Origin: Escarpia spicata
Lineage: Eukaryota; Annelida; Polychaeta; Sabellida; Siboglinidae
Direction: 5' to 3'
Length of the DNA stretch: 64,000 bases
Assembly: GCA_963995525.1 (NCBI GenBank)
Contig: OZ023206.1
Span: forward strand, 68,678,223-68,742,222
Part shown: positions 59,766 to 64,000 of the stretch, piece after piece
Layout of the letters: the number at the start of each line of letters is the position of its first letter
Position numbering within the stretch: position 1 is the first letter of the stretch
The notes under the pieces: generated by a model
Databases searched by the model: none
What the model was told of the DNA's origin: nothing
What the model saw: the letters and a program-made list of their open reading frames with translations, nothing else
Translations under genes and position numbers: made by a program

Positions 59766-61753
59766 AATGAATGAACGTTTATTCAACAACAACAACAACA
59801 TAATACATGCACAGTATGGTTTGCTACAGCTGCTGCTGAAAGGACATAGCTGAAGTCATAGACTTATGTGTTGCTATGCCCTACTCGAACTATGAAAACT
59901 GAATAAATACAACAGGAATTATAAATAAATCACAAAATAATATTCACAACTCATATAATTGTATAGACTGTTTACTATAGTGCTTGTGTTACTATTACAT
60001 GGGTTTAACAAAACGTCACCTTCAATTAACAATTCACAAATATGTAGAAAGTAATGACTTGATTGCTTTTTTAAATTGTGTTAAACTTGGAAGCTGAGTC
60101 AATTTATTTGGTAAATTGTTCCACGTTTTTATACCCTTGACGGTGATTGACAGCAGTCGGAGGGTGGTGTTTGTCTTTTTAACATAGAACAGTTTGCTTT
60201 GTCTTGTATCATGTATGTGTATAGCTGCGGTTGGTACTCCAATGAATTTAGTATATGATACCTGCTCAATGTTTTTCCCATTCAAAACTATATTCACACC
60301 TGTTCTAGGTTGCTTTTTATTGTTGAACATTATAAAATGTGTTTTGTTCACATTAAGTGATAATTTGTTCGTTCGAAACCACAGGTCTAGTTTTTTTAGT
60401 TCGTTGTTAATAACAGTGCTTACTTCATCTGTGTTACTAGCGGAATAAAAAATGTTTGTATCATCAACAAACAAAATAATGTCAAGCAATTTTGAGACTT
60501 CACCCAGTAACGGGGGACATATACATTGATTGTGATACAGTACGTTTTACAAAGTCGGTTGGCTTTGTTTCCGGGCAGGGTTCTATGAGGTTGGATAATT
60601 TAGTACCTATATCGACGAAGAAATTGTTAAAATGATTAGCTATTTCTTTATTTTCTAATACTACTATGTTATCGCCAACATGAAACTTGTTCAAATATGT
60701 GGTATCAGATTTTCTTTTACCTATTATGCTGTTAAGAGTTTTCCAAGTTGCCCTTTTGTTAACTTATTTTTGTAATTTGTTGTAGCCGATTTCTGTTAAT
60801 TCTGTCCTATTTTTTAGAAACGCTAAGTACATGTTATTCTTCTTTATGCAAGCGTTTTATAGCCCTCTTGATAACCAAGGTTTATCATTCTTTTTTGTCT
60901 CTCCTGAATACGTTGTAGTTTTTACAGGACAGGCATCGTTATAAGTATTATTTAGTATTTGCATAAAGCGCGAGAATGCTAAATCAGGGTTTGACTCGTT
61001 CATTACAGTGTCCCAGTTTGCATAATTTAAATCCTGCTTAAATTTGTTTAATGAGTCCTCATCTAACGTTCTGTTATATTTATATGTTGGATCATCGTTA
61101 ATAACCGCATAAGTGCTGTTGTCACACAGGACGAAAATTGGCATATGGTCTGTAGCATCGCTTAAAACAATGCCGCACATTTTGTTTCTACACAGTTCAG
61201 AACAGAAAATGTTATCTATTATACTAGCAGTTGTGCTTGTTACTCGTGTGGGCCTGGTGATCAAGGGATATAATCCAGAGCTGAACATTTGATCAATGAA
61301 ATATTTTGATTCAGCTTGCTCTTCGCAGTGCAATAGGTCTATATTGTAATCACCACATATATACACGATTTTGCTGGCGAGATTTCCCAGTATGAATGAG
61401 AGATTGTTATTACATTTGCTGATGCTGGTATTCGGTGCTCTATACATACAACCGACATTGATTTTTTCGTGTTTACTAATTTGTATCTCAATAAAGATGC
61501 TTTCAAAACAGTCATCAACAGCATACGATATATTCCTTAGACAAATATCAGAAGACTGGCAATTGTTAAGTACAGATTCACACACATATATGGCAACGCC
61601 GCCACCATGTTTGTTTTTTCTGGAATTACAGTACAGTTTGTAACCCGAAAATACGACATCGTTACAGTTTACTTCACTTCCGTCCCAATTGTTTTCTTTA
61701 AGCCACGTTTCTGATATAGTAATTATATGAAATTTATAGCAATTATATGACAT
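59766..61753 (-). pseudogene. CR1/L2-type LINE with two internal deletions, minus strand
   Basis: The endonuclease 61753-60857 is intact in frame: ITISETWLKENNWDG, KHGGGVAIYV, CGDYNIDLL (GDYN in place of GDFN), SDATDHMPIF (catalytic DH). The linker follows (ANHFNNFFVDIGTKL, about 60630). The RT palm is then missing: the frame goes from QSMYMSPVTG (about 60500) straight to LFVDDTNIFYS (about 60473). A second gap joins YTKFIGV to a C-terminal block ending LLSITVKGIKTWNNLP (about 60140). The 3' end has GTTGTTGTTGTTGAATAAACG near 59800-59770, a typical tail. A copy lacking most of RT cannot mobilise itself. Confidence 0.8.
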
Positions 61754-61884
61754 TTATACTCCATGCTTTGTTTTAATGTTTATTTTAGTTTATTTTGATT
61801 ATATAGTAGCTATATTGTTATGTGTCAGACTCAGAGTAATAAAATTATTGTTCCACATAAATGACATAATCTAGAGCTGTCATT

Positions 61885-62425
61885 ATATATGTCATGATAT
61901 TATGGTCATCTCGCGAACAACTGTCCAACTAATCTGGTTGATTAAATGGTCTGAAAAGTGGCAAATGCTGTTCAATTTTGGGAAATGTAAATGCCTCCAC
62001 ACAGGTCATGGGAATGAAGAGGTAAAATATAAAATGGGGGGTACTGTTCTAAGTACTACTGTAAAAGAAAAGGACTTAGGGTTAACCATTAGTGCTGATA
62101 TGAAGGTTTCAGAGCAGTGCGGAATTGCAGCATCAAAGGGAAATTAAATCCTTGGATTAATTAGGCGAAATATAGCGTATAAGAAAAAAGAATTAATAGT
62201 ACCGCTGTACAAAACAATAGTGAGGCCTCATTTAGAATATTGTATACAAGCATGGAGGCCATATCGCAAGAAGGACATAGATATGCTAGAAAGAGTACAG
62301 AGGAGAGCGACTAAAATGATACCAAATCTTAGGGATCTTAGTTACGAAATACGCCTAAAAGAATGTGGTTTAATATACCTTGCTTCAAATATACAGTATC
62401 AGTATTGTTATAAAATATTGAGTTG
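61885..62425 (+). pseudogene. CR1-group LINE RT 3' end
   Basis: WSEKWQMLFNFGKCKCLHTG (about 61948), VKEKDLGLTISADMKVSEQC (about 62060), then VRPHLEYCIQAWRPYRKKDI and LERVQRRATKMIPNLRDLSY (62220-62340). One stop near 62145. A short fragment covering thumb and C-terminus only. Confidence 0.8.
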
Positions 62426-62429
62426 AGGC

Positions 62430-63090
62430 CCAAATAGCGCTTCTGTTTGCGTCAACATGTGATTTAACTGTACAGTAACCCGCGACCATAGCGGCGCACG
62501 CTGATTCAAACTGGAGCGAGCGCTATTTGAGACATTATATTTCTGAAAAGCTGTGGAATGATGGCATAAACACACCGAGGTATCAAATATCTTCGATTGT
62601 TGGACGAGCGACTGGCGCGATCGGCCCAAGGATGGGAGTCTCCGTCGGGATCGGAGTGCTAACACTTTTTCATTGCTATAGCTGTAATAAATTATGAATT
62701 CTTAAAACGCACAGCGTCTGCGCCTGAAGCCTGAACGGACACGATTTTCATTGGGTTGGTATTCTGGTTCGCGAATCAGTTCCTAGAGGCGCTTCGCAAA
62801 ACTACGCGCAGGTCGGCGATTAGGCATCCGTCGGAATCTAGTCGGAATCGGGAAACATACACCTACGGGAATGATTATTTGGAAGGACTCGTGAAAAAGA
62901 AATACCAGACGAACTGACTCGGTAATAAACTATAAAGTTAAAGGCGCACGCTCAAGCACACGCATACATGTCTACGTAATGTGTTGGTCCCTTTCGCTGC
63001 CACTCGGGTTTAGACATGCTGCCACCTCGCGTTTATTTTAATGTCTGCAACATCCGTTTCCTGTGTGTGACGTAAACACTAACACGCAAG
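62430..63090. other. GC-richer spacer, possible promoter region
   Basis: No element ends recognised. Short CpG-containing stretches (GCGGCGCACGC, CGCGAATC) and a CRE-like TGACGTAA at about 63069 lie just upstream of the ATG at 63092, compatible with a promoter, but this is weak. Confidence 0.35.
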
Positions 63091-63091
63091 G

Positions 63092-63236
63092 ATGGCGACT
63101 CCCAATCAGGGAAAAGATTCTACCCCACCCCCCTTGTTATTAATGCCCGCTTCAGAAGGCTTGACTTTAAATCTTGCACAAGGAACGAGCCTCCTGCTTC
63201 CAGTACCGCAAACAGAACCGGCTTTGATATTCCCAG
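63092..63236 (+). CDS. Possible first coding exon of a gene leaving the window
   Basis: ATG in a good context (AAGGATGGCG) opens 48 codons, Pro/Leu-rich (MATPNQGKDSTPPPLLLMPA...), ending at a consensus donor CCAG|GTAAAG in phase 1. Beyond the donor, composition changes to low-complexity ACTAAGTGCCAGTCAGTG-type repeats, supporting an exon end. I do not recognise the protein and found no second exon with confidence. Confidence 0.35.
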
Positions 63237-64000
63237 GTAAAGAGAATTCAGTCCGACAAGAATGTTCTGTCACCGGTTGGTCGGACTGCCACTACACTGT
63301 CTACAAACACAGTCTACACTTAGTATACTATACTAATATAGTAGTAGTAACAGTAACACTAAGTGCCAGTCAGTGTCAGTCACCCAGTGTCAGATCCCCG
63401 ACACTGGCGACAGAGTATGAGACCGAGTGTCACCTGTTGCCTTAATTTGTTGGACTTTTAGTTTTGAATGAGAAAGTCTGACTGCCAAAAAACTGGGCGA
63501 AAACACATACATTTTTAGCAAAACTATGAATAAACACTAAAACGGGCAACAAAGTCAAAGAAAGTGTGTGTCAGCATTCAAAATTTATGAGAACTTATAG
63601 TTATGCCTTGTCGTGGAAGTTGGAGAAACTAAGCAGTTAACCACCAGAACTTGGAAGAACTAACACTGAAACATACATCTTGTTACTTGTAATATTCCAC
63701 CAACTTGAACAAGCCATCAGGGGGCATTTATTGTTGGATGTCGGAAACCACCAGTCCACACAACGTATCACACAGCATCTAAATTTATAACAGAACTTTG
63801 GCTTCAAAACTAACCACACCAACATTAGTGCTCTGCATGATCTTGGTGGCAGATTAATCCATTATGTAAATTCATGTGTGTGGCATCCCACTTGACTCTT
63901 GTAAAGATTTACCAACACATGATACATATAGCGAAGACCGTACAAGTGACCTCTGCAATGATGTGTATGCTAAAAGCCACACACTTCTGCTTCAGCTAGT
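63237..64000. other. Window end, nothing firm
   Basis: A short AGTGTCAGTCACCCAGTGTC-type repeat lies near 63360-63440. No other feature is supported. Confidence 0.35.

Overview
This is a window of animal nuclear DNA. Genes are split into many short exons with GT-AG introns, one of them GC-AG. Long CA/GT/TA microsatellites, degenerate LINEs of several lineages, tRNA-derived SINEs, LTR retrotransposons and DNA-transposon relics fill most of the space. There are no bacterial signals such as operons or Shine-Dalgarno sites. The protein families and repeat spectrum suggest a marine invertebrate (mollusc, annelid, brachiopod or cephalochordate grade), but the sequence alone does not fix the phylum.

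Region 1 (about 3.4-36.1 kb, + strand) is dominated by one large multi-exon gene. Eighteen exons were placed by splice sites, and every junction keeps one open reading frame (1187 codons plus stop). The 5' end lies before the window. In order the product has: the C-terminal lobe of a TKL-like kinase; a long linker with eight tandem 19-residue repeats carrying tyrosine motifs; a ZU5 domain; a UPA domain; a second kinase domain with the catalytic Lys, Glu, Asp, Asn and DFG; and a C-terminal KEN-type ribonuclease domain as in IRE1 and RNase L. This ZU5-UPA-kinase-KEN architecture, apparently with a second kinase upstream, is the most interesting feature. It looks like a stress or innate-immune effector that links a death-pathway scaffold (ZU5-UPA, as in PIDD1, UNC5 and ankyrins) to regulated RNA cleavage.

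The introns of that gene hold at least eight LINE relics of different clades. One of them is a three-layer nest: a LINE split by a long-TIR DNA element, itself split by another LINE. They also hold four copies of one tRNA-derived SINE, a 122-bp perfect palindrome built around (TA)27, and several minisatellites.

Region 2 (36-54.9 kb) is an accessory region. It contains a minisatellite, a LINE 3' end, an LTR retrotransposon with 135-bp LTRs and a decayed gag-pol (38.5-43.8 kb), and an RTE-like endonuclease fragment. These are followed by a pair of nearly identical 215-bp TGTG...CACA direct repeats around a 636-bp interior, a frameshifted minus-strand gene for an RPA-like OB-fold/zinc protein, and a young Gypsy element (185-bp LTRs, 3 differences, 5-bp TSD) whose integrase core is deleted. 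A PIF/Harbinger-type element with a Myb/SANT relic closes the region.

Region 3 (55-64 kb) has the last two exons of an unrecognised acidic protein gene, a decayed Gypsy gag-protease piece, a broken THAP-domain/Kolobok-like transposase gene, an internally deleted LINE, another LINE 3' end, and a possible first exon of a gene running out of the window.
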